Shown here: positions 8,169-17,043 of the stretch, piece after piece
How positions within the stretch are numbered: the stretch's first letter is position 1
Layout of the letters: every line of letters starts with the position of its first letter
DNA from: Gemmatimonadota bacterium
GTDB lineage: Bacteria > Gemmatimonadota > Gemmatimonadetes > Gemmatimonadales > Gemmatimonadaceae
DNA: 36,886 bases
Direction: 5' to 3'
Assembly: GCA_027307165.1 (NCBI GenBank)
Contig: DAHUXM010000029.1
Location: 1 to 36,886, forward strand
Translations under genes and position numbers: made by a program
The notes under the pieces: generated by a model
Databases searched by the model: none
What the model saw: the letters and a program-made list of their open reading frames with translations, nothing else
What the model was told of the DNA's origin: nothing

Positions 8169-9296
8169 TCACACGAACGCCTCGCCAGCGATGCTGGTCC
8201 GTAAGGTGTGGACCCGGACGAGAAGCGCCCCGAGCCCGAGTACAGTCGCGATAAACAGCACGATCGAGCCGATGACCGGGAACATCCCGATCAGGAGCAG
8301 GAGGACCCCGCCGGTTCCAAAACTCAGGAGCGTTCCGGAGCGTCCGGCCCGTGCGCGCGCCCCGAGCACGTGCTTGCCCAGCCAGATCGCGAGCGTCACC
8401 CGGCCGATGTACAGTGAGATCCCGTACACAATGGCAGCCAGCAGCGCGAGCGGCAAGCCGATGATCGTGCACGCCACCAGGACGACGGCAATTGGCAATA
8501 GTATGATCCATCCCAACCCAACGATCGCCGACCAGCCCGGCCGCACACCGATAACGTCCGCCGCGTCATCCATCAACCGCGGCAGCAACGCGACGATCAC
8601 GGCCCCCACGACGAGGAAGCCAAACAGCCAGAGCAGCCCGACGACGTACGCGCCACGCCCGCCCGTCACAGCCGGAAGTGCGGTGGTCGGCCCCGTTACG
8701 CGTGCGTGAGGATCGACATGAACCTTGCCGGCCGGGACACGATAGCGCAGGCCGCCCGCGATGGCTGCGCCCGGCCCCAGCATGAGCTCGTCAGCGATGA
8801 CCTCGACATCGGCGCCGATCGGCCCGTTCAGGACAACGGTGCCTCCGGAGACGAAGACTCCCCCGCGCACGGCGCCATCGACGCGGACCGATCCGCCGGC
8901 GAGGTACGCGTTTCTGTCGATTACCGCGTCGCGGTCTATCGTGAGCGCTCCGCCAGCCATTGTAGCATTCCGCGCGACCCCTGCGGTCAGATGAATCCGA
9001 CCACCGACAGCCCGGAGCGCGCCATGGACGCGCCCGTTTATCGTCTGGCGTCCCCCGATTCCCAGATAGTCGCCGCCGGCCTCTCCCGAGAACCGCACCT
9101 CGCCGCCCGCGAGCATGACGTCGCCCGCAACGCTGTCGATCACCTCCGGCGTCGATCCGGAACCCAGCACGTCGTCGCCCCGTCGCACGATTTCATTCTG
9201 AGATTGTTGGCGACTGCAGGCAAGGAGAGCAGCGAGCGCTGGAGCGACAAGCGCAAGACCAAGCACGCCAACACGAGCATGATCGCGGACCATCAT
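8169..9296 (-). CDS. bactofilin-like repeat domain fused to a membrane domain, putative lipoprotein
   Basis: A 375-aa protein. Residues 1-27 look like a lipoprotein signal (hydrophobic run ending ALLAC, C27). From about 40 to 200 there are short repeating beta-helix-like segments rich in GG, V/I and polar residues (AGGEVRFSG, IGGRQTINGRV, GGALTIDRDAV, AGGSVRVDGAV), as in polymer-forming bactofilins. The C-terminal half has about five hydrophobic helices (YVVGLLWLFGFLVVGAVIVALL, WIILLPIAVVLVACTIIGL, GGVLLLLIGMFPVIGSIVLF). A role as an envelope-anchored scaffold is inference. The start ATG 9296 follows GGGAG by 6 nt; a longer frame to 9677 overlaps the divergent ppsA gene and is rejected. It is probably co-transcribed with the small secreted-protein gene. 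Confidence 0.78.
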   Translation of the reverse strand: MMVRDHARVGVLGLALVAPALAALLACSRQQSQNEIVRRGDDVLGSGSTPEVIDSVAGDVMLAGGEVRFSGEAGGDYLGIGGRQTINGRVHGALRAVGGRIHLTAGVARNATMAGGALTIDRDAVIDRNAYLAGGSVRVDGAVRGGVFVSGGTVVLNGPIGADVEVIADELMLGPGAAIAGGLRYRVPAGKVHVDPHARVTGPTTALPAVTGGRGAYVVGLLWLFGFLVVGAVIVALLPRLMDDAADVIGVRPGWSAIVGLGWIILLPIAVVLVACTIIGLPLALLAAIVYGISLYIGRVTLAIWLGKHVLGARARAGRSGTLLSFGTGGVLLLLIGMFPVIGSIVLFIATVLGLGALLVRVHTLRTSIAGEAFV

Positions 9297-9561
9297 TCGA
9301 GTCTCCCGCAAAAAGGGGGCAGCGCGCGACGAAACGACACTTGAATGTTCCCAATCGTTGGCGGTTTCACTATCCGGAGATTGCCTGTATGTGTGTCCGG
9401 GAAAGGGATGGCGTGTGCCGTCCATTCGCCCACCGACGCGATAGTTGCAAGCAGTCAGGGATTCTCTGGCATTAGAGACACCGGATGACTGACAGACACG
9501 CCCACGGGGCGGGCCTATTATGGGATGACAAGTACATCTCCCGACTGCTCGAGGATTCTCG
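9297..9561. promoter_or_regulatory. divergent intergenic region
   Basis: This 265-bp gap separates the divergent bactofilin-like gene and ppsA, so promoters for both must lie here or just outside. For ppsA, GAGGA (9551-9555) is a good ribosome binding site and TATTAT (9516-9521) is a possible -10. The nearest -35-like CTGACA lies 21 bp away, which is too far. I see no clear operator. Confidence 0.4.
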
Positions 9562-11973
9562 ATGTCGACACTCACACTCCCGCACGCGGAACAATCGCTG
9601 GAAGTCCAGAAGGCGATTCGCGACCTCACCGAAGTCACGCGCGCTGACTTGCCGATGGTCGGCGGGAAAGGCGCCAATCTAGGTGAAATGATTCACGTGG
9701 GATTGCCCGTCCCAACAGGCTTTGTCATCACCGTCGACGGTTACGCCCACTTTCGAAACGCATCCGGCATCGCTGGCCAGCTGGATGCGCTTCTGCGATC
9801 GGTGCCGGTAAATGACCCCTCCGCCCTGCAGGAGCTGTCGACGCGGCTTCGAGGTCTCGTGCTGCGAGCGGCAATTCCTGACGACATGGCCGGCTCGATC
9901 CATGACGCATATGAGCGACTGAGCGCTGCCGCACAATCGCATGCAACCGGAACACCGGATGTCATAGTCGCCGTGCGCTCCTCGGCGACTGCAGAGGATA
10001 CCACTGCCTTCTCGTTCGCGGGAATGTTCGAGAGCGTGCTCGGCGTGCAGGGCTTTACGGCACTGGCTGATGCCATCCGCGTCTGCTGGGCCTCGACATT
10101 CGGGGCACGAGTGCTGTATTACCGCCTGACGCGCGGCATGCCTTCAGAAATGCCTGTTGCGGTGATCGTGCAGCAGATGATTGCGTCCGAAAAGTCCGGC
10201 GTGCTCTTCACAGTCGACCCCGCAACCAGAGACGCCACGCACGTAGTGATCGAGGCCGCGTGGGGAGTTGGCGAGGTTGTGGTGGGTGGCCAGGTCACGC
10301 CGGACCATTACGTGGTCGACAAGGCCACGGGCCGAGTGCTCGAGCGGAGCACGCCGCGAAAGGATTTTCTGATCGAGCCGCTGCCGACAGGCGGCATGCA
10401 CCAGGTCGATCTCTCCACCGATCCTCGAATGAACGCGCCGGTTCTCGGTGACGCCGAGATTGCCGAGCTGGTGTCGCTTGCGCGCAAGAGTGAAACGCAC
10501 TACGGAGCACCGCAGGACATGGAGTTCGCAATCGCCAACTCGCGAATCTATCTCACGCAGACGCGGCCGATTACCACACTGACACCGGCTGCAACGCCAT
10601 CTGTCGCGGCGACGCCGGCCGCGCCAGCATCCGGTCCAGCGCCCATGCTGCATGGATTGGGCGCAAGCCCCGGAATGGGAACGGGACCGGTCAGGATTCT
10701 GCAGACGGTGGGCGAGTCCGCCGCACTGCGTCCAGGTGAGATCCTGGTAACCCGGATGACGTCTCCAGATTGGGTCCCCCTCATGCGTCGCGCAGCGGGG
10801 ATCGTTACTGATGAAGGTGGCATGACGTCGCACGCCGCGATCGTGTCGCGCGAGCTCGGTATTCCATGCGTCGTGGGCACCCGCGACGCTACACGAATAC
10901 TGCATGACGGGATGGTCGTTACCGTCAATGGTCGCGAAGGAACGGTGACGGAAGGAGCCTCACGCGCGGCAGCAACTGCACCGCATCCGACGGCGCAAGA
11001 GGGAGTCATCTCCACGGGGGCGAGCGCGCCGATCGTGACGGCGACGCGGCTGTATGTGAATCTCGCGGAGCCCGAGCGTGCGGCCGACATCGCGCAACGT
11101 GACGTAGATGGTGTTGGGTTGCTGAGAGCCGAATTCATGATGCTGTCCGCGCTCGACGGGATGCACCCACGCGAGATGCTCGCGCGTGGTGGCGGTGACG
11201 ACTTCGTTCGACGGATGACGGAGAAGCTGCATCTCTTCGCATCTGCGTTCGATCCACGCCCGGTGATCTACCGTGCGATGGACTTTCGGTCCAACGAGTT
11301 TCGCAAATTGGCCGGCGGAGCGGCGCACGAGCCCGAGGAGGAGAATCCGATGATCGGTTATCGCGGGTGCTTTCGCTACACCCGTGAGCCCGACCTATTC
11401 GCGCTGGAGCTGCGCGCGCTGTCGGAAGTGCGCAAGGACTTCTCGAACCTGCATCTCATGCTCCCCTTTGTCCGCACCGGCTGGGAGATGACTGCGTGCC
11501 GCGCGCTGATCGACGCAAGCCCGCTTGGGAAAGATCGACGCATGCAGCTCTGGATCATGGCGGAGGTACCCTCGGTCGTGAGCTGGATGGAAGATTACGC
11601 GCGCGCGGGTGTAACCGGCGTGTCGATCGGTTCGAATGATCTCACGCAACTGATGCTTGGCGTCGACCGCGACAGCGCAATGCTGGCGCCATTCTATGAC
11701 GAGCGCGACCGCGCCGTGCTCGATGCCATCCATACGATCATTACAAGATCGCACGAGCTCGGGATGACGTGCTCGATCTGCGGACAGGCACCGTCGGTTC
11801 ATCCGGAGTACGCTGCACAGCTCGTGGAATGGGGTATCGACTCGATCTCGGTGAATCCCGACGCCATCGAACAGACGCGGCGAAATATCGCAGCCGCTGA
11901 GCAGCGGGTCATCCTTGCAGCCTCACGTCGTACACTACGCTCACCTGCTTCATCGTTTCCCACAGCGCACTGA
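9562..11973 (+). CDS. ppsA: phosphoenolpyruvate synthase (pyruvate, water dikinase)
   Basis: It catalyses ATP + pyruvate + water to PEP + AMP + phosphate, a cytoplasmic step of gluconeogenesis. It has 803 aa, close to the PpsA length. The N-terminal ATP-grasp-like domain has VGGKGANLGEM (33-43) and VRSSATAED (138-146). The swivelling phosphohistidine domain has GGMTSHAAIVSRELGIP with catalytic H424. The C-terminal TIM-barrel has RAEFM, RAMDFRSNE, GSNDLTQL and the catalytic cysteine in CSICGQAPS. A Pro/Ala/Thr-rich linker (about 338-362) joins the first two domains. The stop at 11973 lies 19 bp before the next gene, suggesting one operon. With pfkA facing it, the locus carries enzymes for both directions of lower and upper glycolysis. 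Confidence 0.94.
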   Translation: MSTLTLPHAEQSLEVQKAIRDLTEVTRADLPMVGGKGANLGEMIHVGLPVPTGFVITVDGYAHFRNASGIAGQLDALLRSVPVNDPSALQELSTRLRGLVLRAAIPDDMAGSIHDAYERLSAAAQSHATGTPDVIVAVRSSATAEDTTAFSFAGMFESVLGVQGFTALADAIRVCWASTFGARVLYYRLTRGMPSEMPVAVIVQQMIASEKSGVLFTVDPATRDATHVVIEAAWGVGEVVVGGQVTPDHYVVDKATGRVLERSTPRKDFLIEPLPTGGMHQVDLSTDPRMNAPVLGDAEIAELVSLARKSETHYGAPQDMEFAIANSRIYLTQTRPITTLTPAATPSVAATPAAPASGPAPMLHGLGASPGMGTGPVRILQTVGESAALRPGEILVTRMTSPDWVPLMRRAAGIVTDEGGMTSHAAIVSRELGIPCVVGTRDATRILHDGMVVTVNGREGTVTEGASRAAATAPHPTAQEGVISTGASAPIVTATRLYVNLAEPERAADIAQRDVDGVGLLRAEFMMLSALDGMHPREMLARGGGDDFVRRMTEKLHLFASAFDPRPVIYRAMDFRSNEFRKLAGGAAHEPEEENPMIGYRGCFRYTREPDLFALELRALSEVRKDFSNLHLMLPFVRTGWEMTACRALIDASPLGKDRRMQLWIMAEVPSVVSWMEDYARAGVTGVSIGSNDLTQLMLGVDRDSAMLAPFYDERDRAVLDAIHTIITRSHELGMTCSICGQAPSVHPEYAAQLVEWGIDSISVNPDAIEQTRRNIAAAEQRVILAASRRTLRSPASSFPTAH

Positions 11974-11992
11974 CACCTTACTGGAGATGACC

Positions 11993-12781
11993 ATGCCGCG
12001 CAAGAGCATAGCACAACTCTTCGATCTGACTGGCAAGACAGCGGTCATCACCGGCGGATCGATGGGTATAGGCCACGGCATTGCACAGCGCCTTTCCGAA
12101 GCTGGCGCTACCGTCGTCATCGCCGACGTCGCCGAGCAGCAGGGAAATGCGTGTGTGGCGGAACTCACGACAGCGAAGCGGCAGGCGTATTTCGTCAAGG
12201 CCGATGTAAGTTCCGAAGCTGACGTCCAAAACCTCGTCCGCGAGACGGTCAGGCTCACCGGACGGATCGACATCTTCGTGAGCAACGCGGGGATCTATCC
12301 GCAAACGTCGGTGCTCGAGATGGACGTTGCACTCTGGGACAAGGTGCAAGCTGTCAATCTGCGTGGTCTGTTCCTGTGCAATCGCGAAGCGGCGCGATCG
12401 ATGGCGGCGACCGGCGGCGGCGTCATCATCAATATCGGATCGGTCGATTCCGTGCATCCGAGCATGATCGGGCTCGCCGCCTACGATGCATCCAAGCATG
12501 GTGTGTGGGGGTTTACCAAGAACCTTGCGCTCGAAGTGGCCAAGCGGGGGATTCGCGTGAACGCCATCGCGCCGGGCGGCATCGCGACCGAAGGGCTGAA
12601 GCAATCGATGGGACAGGAAAAGCTCCGCGACAACATCGAAGCCTTCGAAGCCAGCGTTCCGATGGGACGACTTGGCGAGCCCGACGATATCGCGACGGTC
12701 GCGCTCTTTCTCGCCAGCGATGCCTCGTCGTACATGACTGGCGCGCTGGTCGTGGTCGATGGCGGAGTGCTGTTGCGCTAG
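11993..12781 (+). CDS. short-chain dehydrogenase/reductase
   Basis: A classical SDR of 262 aa, NAD(P)-dependent. The dinucleotide motif TGGSMGIG is at 20-27, SNAG follows DIFV, the catalytic serine is in NIGSVDSV, and the tyrosine/lysine pair is in YDASK. The C-terminal PMGRLGEPDDIATVALFLASD and TGALVVVDGG are typical. The substrate cannot be predicted. ATG 11993 was chosen because CTGGAG lies 6 nt before it; ATG 11987 and an upstream frame from 11915 inside ppsA are less likely. It probably shares the ppsA transcript and ends before a palindromic terminator. Confidence 0.9.
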   Translation: MPRKSIAQLFDLTGKTAVITGGSMGIGHGIAQRLSEAGATVVIADVAEQQGNACVAELTTAKRQAYFVKADVSSEADVQNLVRETVRLTGRIDIFVSNAGIYPQTSVLEMDVALWDKVQAVNLRGLFLCNREAARSMAATGGGVIINIGSVDSVHPSMIGLAAYDASKHGVWGFTKNLALEVAKRGIRVNAIAPGGIATEGLKQSMGQEKLRDNIEAFEASVPMGRLGEPDDIATVALFLASDASSYMTGALVVVDGGVLLR

Positions 12782-12820
12782 CGCCCGTCGATGCGGCAGT
12801 TGCCGCGAGGAACCATCCCC

Positions 12821-12850
12821 ACCGCGGCGCGCCATATGGCGCGCCGCGGT
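12821..12850. terminator. perfect 30-bp palindrome between convergent genes
   Basis: The arms are ACCGCGGCGCGCCAT and its exact reverse complement, with no intervening loop. It lies between the SDR stop (12781) and the pfkA stop, which starts at 12852, so it can terminate both transcripts. It lacks a long T tract on either side, so Rho-independent action is less certain than its position suggests. Confidence 0.65.
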
Positions 12851-12851
12851 T

Positions 12852-13931
12852 TCAGTCGCCGAACGAGACCCCGGTGGCCCGAGCGGTCAACACTGTGTCG
12901 TGATTTGGATCCACGCGCTTCTGCTCGCGTAGCGCCTCTTCAATGGGAATAGTAACTATGTGTGGCGATTGCAGTGCTACCATGTGGCCCCACTTCGCGT
13001 CCGCAACCGCGCGAACTGCGGCGCCGCCAAATCGTGTAGCGAGCAACCTGTCGTATCCCGTTGGTTGTCCGCCACGCTGCAGGTGGCCGAGCACCATCGA
13101 GCGTGACTCCTTACCCGTGCGCTCCTGGATCAGTTCCGCGAGTTGCGCGGCGACGCCGCCAACGCGCACGGCCTGACCCGGTAGCGAAGCGCCGAGCACA
13201 CCTGCCGCGCGCCCCGCTTCGTGCGCACCCTCGGCCATCACGACGATCGAGAAATGCCGTCCTGCGAGATCGCGCGACACGATCTTCTCGCATACGCGCT
13301 CGGGATCGTATGGGATTTCCGGAATCAGGATCACATCAGCCGACCCAGCGAGACCCGCATGCAGTGCGATGAACCCGGTGTTACGTCCCATCACTTCGAG
13401 CACGAACACGCGATCGTGCGACTCTGCGGTTGTATGCAGCTTGTCGATCGCTTCCAGCGCGGTCTGCACTGCAGTATCAAAGCCGAACGTCGTGATGGTC
13501 CCGCTCACGTCGTTGTCGATCGTTTTGGGGACGCCAACCACCCGCATGCCCTTGTTCGTGAGCTGCTGGGCAATCGAGAGCGATCCATCGCCACCGATCG
13601 AGATCAGCGCCTCTATCCCGAGCTCGGATGCGCGCGCGATCAGCTCGTCCGACCGGTCGACGATCTTGTAGCTCCCGTCGCTCTGGAGCACCGGGTACGA
13701 GAAGGGATTGCCACGATTGGTAGTGCGGAGGATGGTGCCGCCGAGGTGTCCGATGCCGCGGACGGTCACGCGCGTCAGCGGGACGATATCTTCCTCGCCG
13801 AGCAGTCCGGCGTAACCCTTGGTGACACCCAGCACATCCCAGCCACGATCGATAGCGCCAAGGACCGCGGCACGGATCACCGCGTTGAGACCCGGCGCAT
13901 CTCCGCCGCCGGTGGAAAGAGCGATTCTCAC
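12852..13931 (-). CDS. pfkA: 6-phosphofructokinase
   Basis: It phosphorylates fructose 6-phosphate to the 1,6-bisphosphate. It has 359 aa. GGGDAPGLNAVIR is at 8-20, the phosphoryl-donor loop is GGDG (113-116), and the catalytic loop is PKTIDND (135-141). Sugar-binding EVMGRNTG and MAEGAHE follow. Glycine in GGDG points to ATP as donor, whereas PPi enzymes have GGDD. Lysine in PKTIDND instead of glycine is shared with the PPi/group-III lineage, so this is an ATP-type enzyme on that branch. The start is GTG at 13931, with AAAGG 5 nt upstream. The gene stands alone, 86 bp downstream of the M1 peptidase gene, and ends on the palindrome. Confidence 0.93.
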   Translation of the reverse strand: MRIALSTGGGDAPGLNAVIRAAVLGAIDRGWDVLGVTKGYAGLLGEEDIVPLTRVTVRGIGHLGGTILRTTNRGNPFSYPVLQSDGSYKIVDRSDELIARASELGIEALISIGGDGSLSIAQQLTNKGMRVVGVPKTIDNDVSGTITTFGFDTAVQTALEAIDKLHTTAESHDRVFVLEVMGRNTGFIALHAGLAGSADVILIPEIPYDPERVCEKIVSRDLAGRHFSIVVMAEGAHEAGRAAGVLGASLPGQAVRVGGVAAQLAELIQERTGKESRSMVLGHLQRGGQPTGYDRLLATRFGGAAVRAVADAKWGHMVALQSPHIVTIPIEEALREQKRVDPNHDTVLTARATGVSFGD

Positions 13932-14017
13932 TTTTGCCTTTCTAGCAGATTCACGATGTCTCGATTATGCATTGCGTCATGCGTGGGGCCAGCCGGCCGA
14001 GCGCGCGAGCCATGTCG

Positions 14018-16315
14018 CTACTTCGCGTATTTCTGGTATAGCTCGCGGGCCGCTTCACTCTGCATCCCCTTCAAGACGTTCATCGCGGGCGCGCGCAACA
14101 CGTTGCGCCACGAGGTCTCTGCCATCACCTCTCCCGCCAACGGCAGCGCGGCGTCACCAGCGACCTTGATGTAGGAAGCTAATGCGGTTCCGCGCACCAG
14201 CGGCGACGCATCGGCACGCGCCGCGCTTGCGAGCAGCGAATCGGTGGCAGCACCCGGAAAGCTCGCGAGCGATACCATGGCAATCTGGCGAACGGGCGAT
14301 GCAGTATCACGCGCCGCCAGGAACACTGCCGCGCGTGCGACCGAATCGGTCGGGAAGGCGGCAAGCGCAGTCACCGCGTGCCCGCGCAATCCTGTGAACG
14401 GATCGCTCGCGGCCGCGATTGCCAGAGCGCGAGCGGCAGATCGATCACCCTTCCGAGCAGAGAGCAAGCTGATGGCCTCGTCCCGGGCCGCGACGTCATC
14501 GCCGTGCGTCAGCTGATAGTCCAGCATCGCGGTGGATCGCGGAAAATCGCTCAACGCGAGAACCCACGAGCCTTTGTTCCACTCGATCGCGCGCGGCGCC
14601 GATGGCATAGCCATCGCGAGATCGCCCTTTCCGTTTCGTACGGACATTGTGCCTCGCACCGGCGCTCCGTCGGTCAGCACTTCCACATCGACGTCGGCGT
14701 CGAAAAACCCGGTCAACGAGTCGCGCGGCTGGATCTCGTCCGCATGCAACGACAACCGCGTGGCCGAAGTGTCGTACGACGCGGAGACCCTGAAGACGGG
14801 GAATCCGGCGCCGTAAACCCACTGGTCGAAGAACGTCTTGTAATTGCGGCCGGTGCTCTCCTCGAACGCATGCCTCAGATCCTCCGTCACGACGTTCTGA
14901 TACATGTGCGACTGCGCGTAATGGTGTATCGCCGCCCAGAATACGGAGTCGCCGAGCTGGTGCCGCAGCATCTGCAGCACCGTCGCGCCCTTGGGATAGA
15001 TGTGACCGCTGAAGAAGATCTCGAGCGGGTCGTTGACGTACCTGTCGTACACGATCGGCCGGCGATTTCGGCGGTCCGCCTGGATGGTCTCCTGCTCGGC
15101 CTCCATCCTGTCCCACATCCCTTCATCGACACCGCGCGATGCTTCGCGATACGTCTGCTCCATGAAGGTTGCGAAGCCTTCGTTGAGCCACGCATGCGAC
15201 CATTCCCGCGTCGTGAGCAGATCTCCGAACCACTGGTGCCCCAGCTCGTGCGACATCAACCCGTCGGCGTTGAACTGCGGCTCGGCCCACGCTGGATGCA
15301 GCATGCCGTCGTCATTCTGCGTTGTCGCGCTCACGTTCTCCATGCCGCCGAAGATGAAATCCGGCACAACGCTCTGCGCGTACTTGACCCACGGATACGG
15401 AATTCCGGTCTTGCGCGAGAATACGTCGATCGCATCGGGAGTCTTCCCGAACCCGCGCTTCGCAGCCTCGACCGAATCGGGATAGGTCCAGTACTCCACC
15501 GGAACGTCGTGCCAGTGATCCCGCACGACCGTGTATTTGCCGGTTACGACGCTCATCAGATACGTCGATGCCGGCTTGGCCTGTGACCAGCTCCACAACG
15601 TTCCACCCTTCACGGCACGCTTGCTGATGAGCTTGCCGTTGGACAGTACGCTCTCGCCCGGATCCGTGATGATGGAGATGTCCCAGGTCGTCTTGTCGTC
15701 CGGATGATCATAGGTGGGGATCCAGTACCGGTTGTCCTGCGCCTCGCCCTGCGTCCACAGGTAATGATTTCTGTCGATGAAATACGCGCCCTTCTTCGGC
15801 TTCAGAGCTTCGTAATCGACCGTGAAGGTCGCTCGCGCACGCGCCGCCAGCGGACGGCGCAGATGAACGGTCAGCGTCTCACCGTCGTAGTCGAACCTGA
15901 GCGGCTCGGATCCCATGGAGACTCGCCGGATCGTCATACCGACCGCGTCGAGCGGTACGGCCGTGATGGGATGATCGAGAGCCGCAACGCGCAAGGTCGT
16001 CGACCCAACGACCGCGTGACGCGACCAGTCGAATCTCACTCGCAGAGATTGATGCTGAAGATCGTATTCGTGCGGCGGAAGTGTGTGCAAAGTGCCCGCA
16101 GGCTCCGGCCCCCACACAATCAGCGCGGTATCCGAGAACGGCGGCACGGCGTTGGTGTCGCTCAACAGCCGCACGTTCGAAATGATTGTCGGCGGCGTTG
16201 GTTGAGGGACTTCTGGCCGTGCGGCTGGCGCAGGTGATGGTGTGGGCGCCGGGCGCCCCGCGCAGCCGAGTGCAGCCGCGCCGACGAGGATGGCGAGCCG
16301 ACGGATCATAGCCAT
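14018..16315 (-). CDS. M1 family zinc aminopeptidase, lipoprotein
   Basis: A 765-aa secreted metallopeptidase. A lipoprotein signal ends AALGC (C18), followed by a Pro/Ala-rich linker. The M1 signature is complete: GGMEN (323-327, the variant of GAMEN) and HELGH at 356-360 with the third zinc ligand E379 in WLNEGFATF. The region after about 610 consists of alanine-rich helical repeats resembling HEAT repeats, as in M1 enzymes with a C-terminal scaffold. It probably trims peptides at the outer membrane or in the periplasm. ATG 16315 was chosen because CGGAG lies 6 nt upstream; an ATG at 16348 would overlap the divergent promoter. It is divergent from the pseudopilin gene. Confidence 0.92.
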   Translation of the reverse strand: MAMIRRLAILVGAAALGCAGRPAPTPSPAPAARPEVPQPTPPTIISNVRLLSDTNAVPPFSDTALIVWGPEPAGTLHTLPPHEYDLQHQSLRVRFDWSRHAVVGSTTLRVAALDHPITAVPLDAVGMTIRRVSMGSEPLRFDYDGETLTVHLRRPLAARARATFTVDYEALKPKKGAYFIDRNHYLWTQGEAQDNRYWIPTYDHPDDKTTWDISIITDPGESVLSNGKLISKRAVKGGTLWSWSQAKPASTYLMSVVTGKYTVVRDHWHDVPVEYWTYPDSVEAAKRGFGKTPDAIDVFSRKTGIPYPWVKYAQSVVPDFIFGGMENVSATTQNDDGMLHPAWAEPQFNADGLMSHELGHQWFGDLLTTREWSHAWLNEGFATFMEQTYREASRGVDEGMWDRMEAEQETIQADRRNRRPIVYDRYVNDPLEIFFSGHIYPKGATVLQMLRHQLGDSVFWAAIHHYAQSHMYQNVVTEDLRHAFEESTGRNYKTFFDQWVYGAGFPVFRVSASYDTSATRLSLHADEIQPRDSLTGFFDADVDVEVLTDGAPVRGTMSVRNGKGDLAMAMPSAPRAIEWNKGSWVLALSDFPRSTAMLDYQLTHGDDVAARDEAISLLSARKGDRSAARALAIAAASDPFTGLRGHAVTALAAFPTDSVARAAVFLAARDTASPVRQIAMVSLASFPGAATDSLLASAARADASPLVRGTALASYIKVAGDAALPLAGEVMAETSWRNVLRAPAMNVLKGMQSEAARELYQKYAK

Positions 16316-16393
16316 TCGTTGCTCCGAAACGGTTTGATACTGCGCCATGAGACACGATACAGCCGCCAGGCGTTGCTCATGCTACCGTGTCTC

Positions 16394-16861
16394 ATGCGCC
16401 ATCCATCACACTGCACGCATCGTTCCCACAGAGCATCGAACCGGAAATCCGGATTTACGATTCTCGAGCTGCTTCTGGTAGTGACGATCATAGGCGTTCT
16501 CACGGGCGTCGCAATACCGCGAACGCGTTACGCACTCGACCGGATCGCCGTGAGCAATTCTGCGTCCGACGCCACCGCCCTTCTGGAGCTGGCTCGACAT
16601 CTCGCCATGACGCGCGGCGAACGCGTGAGCGTGGACATCGATTCAGCCCCCGCGCGGCTCACGTTGAGGGCAGGCGTGGACACGATTCGACGGCGCGATG
16701 AAAAGGCCATACACGGCGTTCGGTTCGCGCCGAGCCGTTCCCCCGTGGTTTTTTCACAGCTGGGGATGGGACTGGGTGTGTCGAATCTGACCCTCGTCGT
16801 CACCCGCGGCTCGGCCGCGGAAACTGTGACCGTCTCGAGACTCGGACGGGTACGCCGATGA
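16394..16861 (+). CDS. FimT/GspH-like pseudopilin
   Basis: From ATG 16394 it is a 155-aa protein. A basic leader (about 20 residues, ending RKSG) is followed by FTILELLLVVTIIGVLTGVAIP, the class III signal cleaved after glycine, with the conserved Glu at position 5 of the mature helix. The C-terminal beta-rich part fits FimT/GspH minor pilins of type IV pili or type II secretion. No other pilus or secretion gene is present, so it is an orphan. The start is uncertain: ATG 16379 and 16319 are also in frame, and none has a strong ribosome binding site. Confidence 0.8.
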   Translation: MRHPSHCTHRSHRASNRKSGFTILELLLVVTIIGVLTGVAIPRTRYALDRIAVSNSASDATALLELARHLAMTRGERVSVDIDSAPARLTLRAGVDTIRRRDEKAIHGVRFAPSRSPVVFSQLGMGLGVSNLTLVVTRGSAAETVTVSRLGRVRR

Positions 16862-16902
16862 CGCAGGAAATCGTCATTTCCACGAATGCAGTCTTGGAAA
16901 AC

Positions 16903-17006
16903 CGTCATTCCCGCGAACGCGGGAATCCATCTGCTGCCGACCAGCGTCCTGCCGTCATCGCATCCAGAGATCGATAACTTGGATTCCCGCTTTCGCGGGA
17001 ATGACG
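16903..17006 (+). repeat. 104-bp composite palindromic element, copy A
   Basis: Inverted dRS3-like ends (CGTCATTCCCGCG... and ...CGCGGGAATGACG) flank a spacer of about 50 bp that contains GAGATCGATAAC. It occupies the gap between the convergent pseudopilin and DEAD-box helicase genes. By hand alignment it matches the reverse complement of copy C at 96 of 104 positions and copy B at 82 of 104. It encodes nothing and may serve as a bidirectional transcript end. Confidence 0.93.
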
Positions 17007-17043
17007 AGCGCCCCCGGTGCTCCCTTATTACGCCGCTACGAGT

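Noticed and set aside
8086-8511. Upstream extension of the small secreted-protein frame
   Set aside because: It overlaps the bactofilin-like gene and has low-complexity Arg/Gly/Pro content; the signal peptide starts at 8085.
9489-9521. Sigma-70 promoter CTGACA / TATTAT for ppsA
   Set aside because: The spacer is 21 bp, outside the normal 16-18 bp range; only the -10-like box is kept as a possibility.
16872-16892. Further degenerate repeat copy (CGTCATTTCCACGAATGC)
   Set aside because: Only one arm is similar and the second arm is missing; it may be chance or a decayed remnant.
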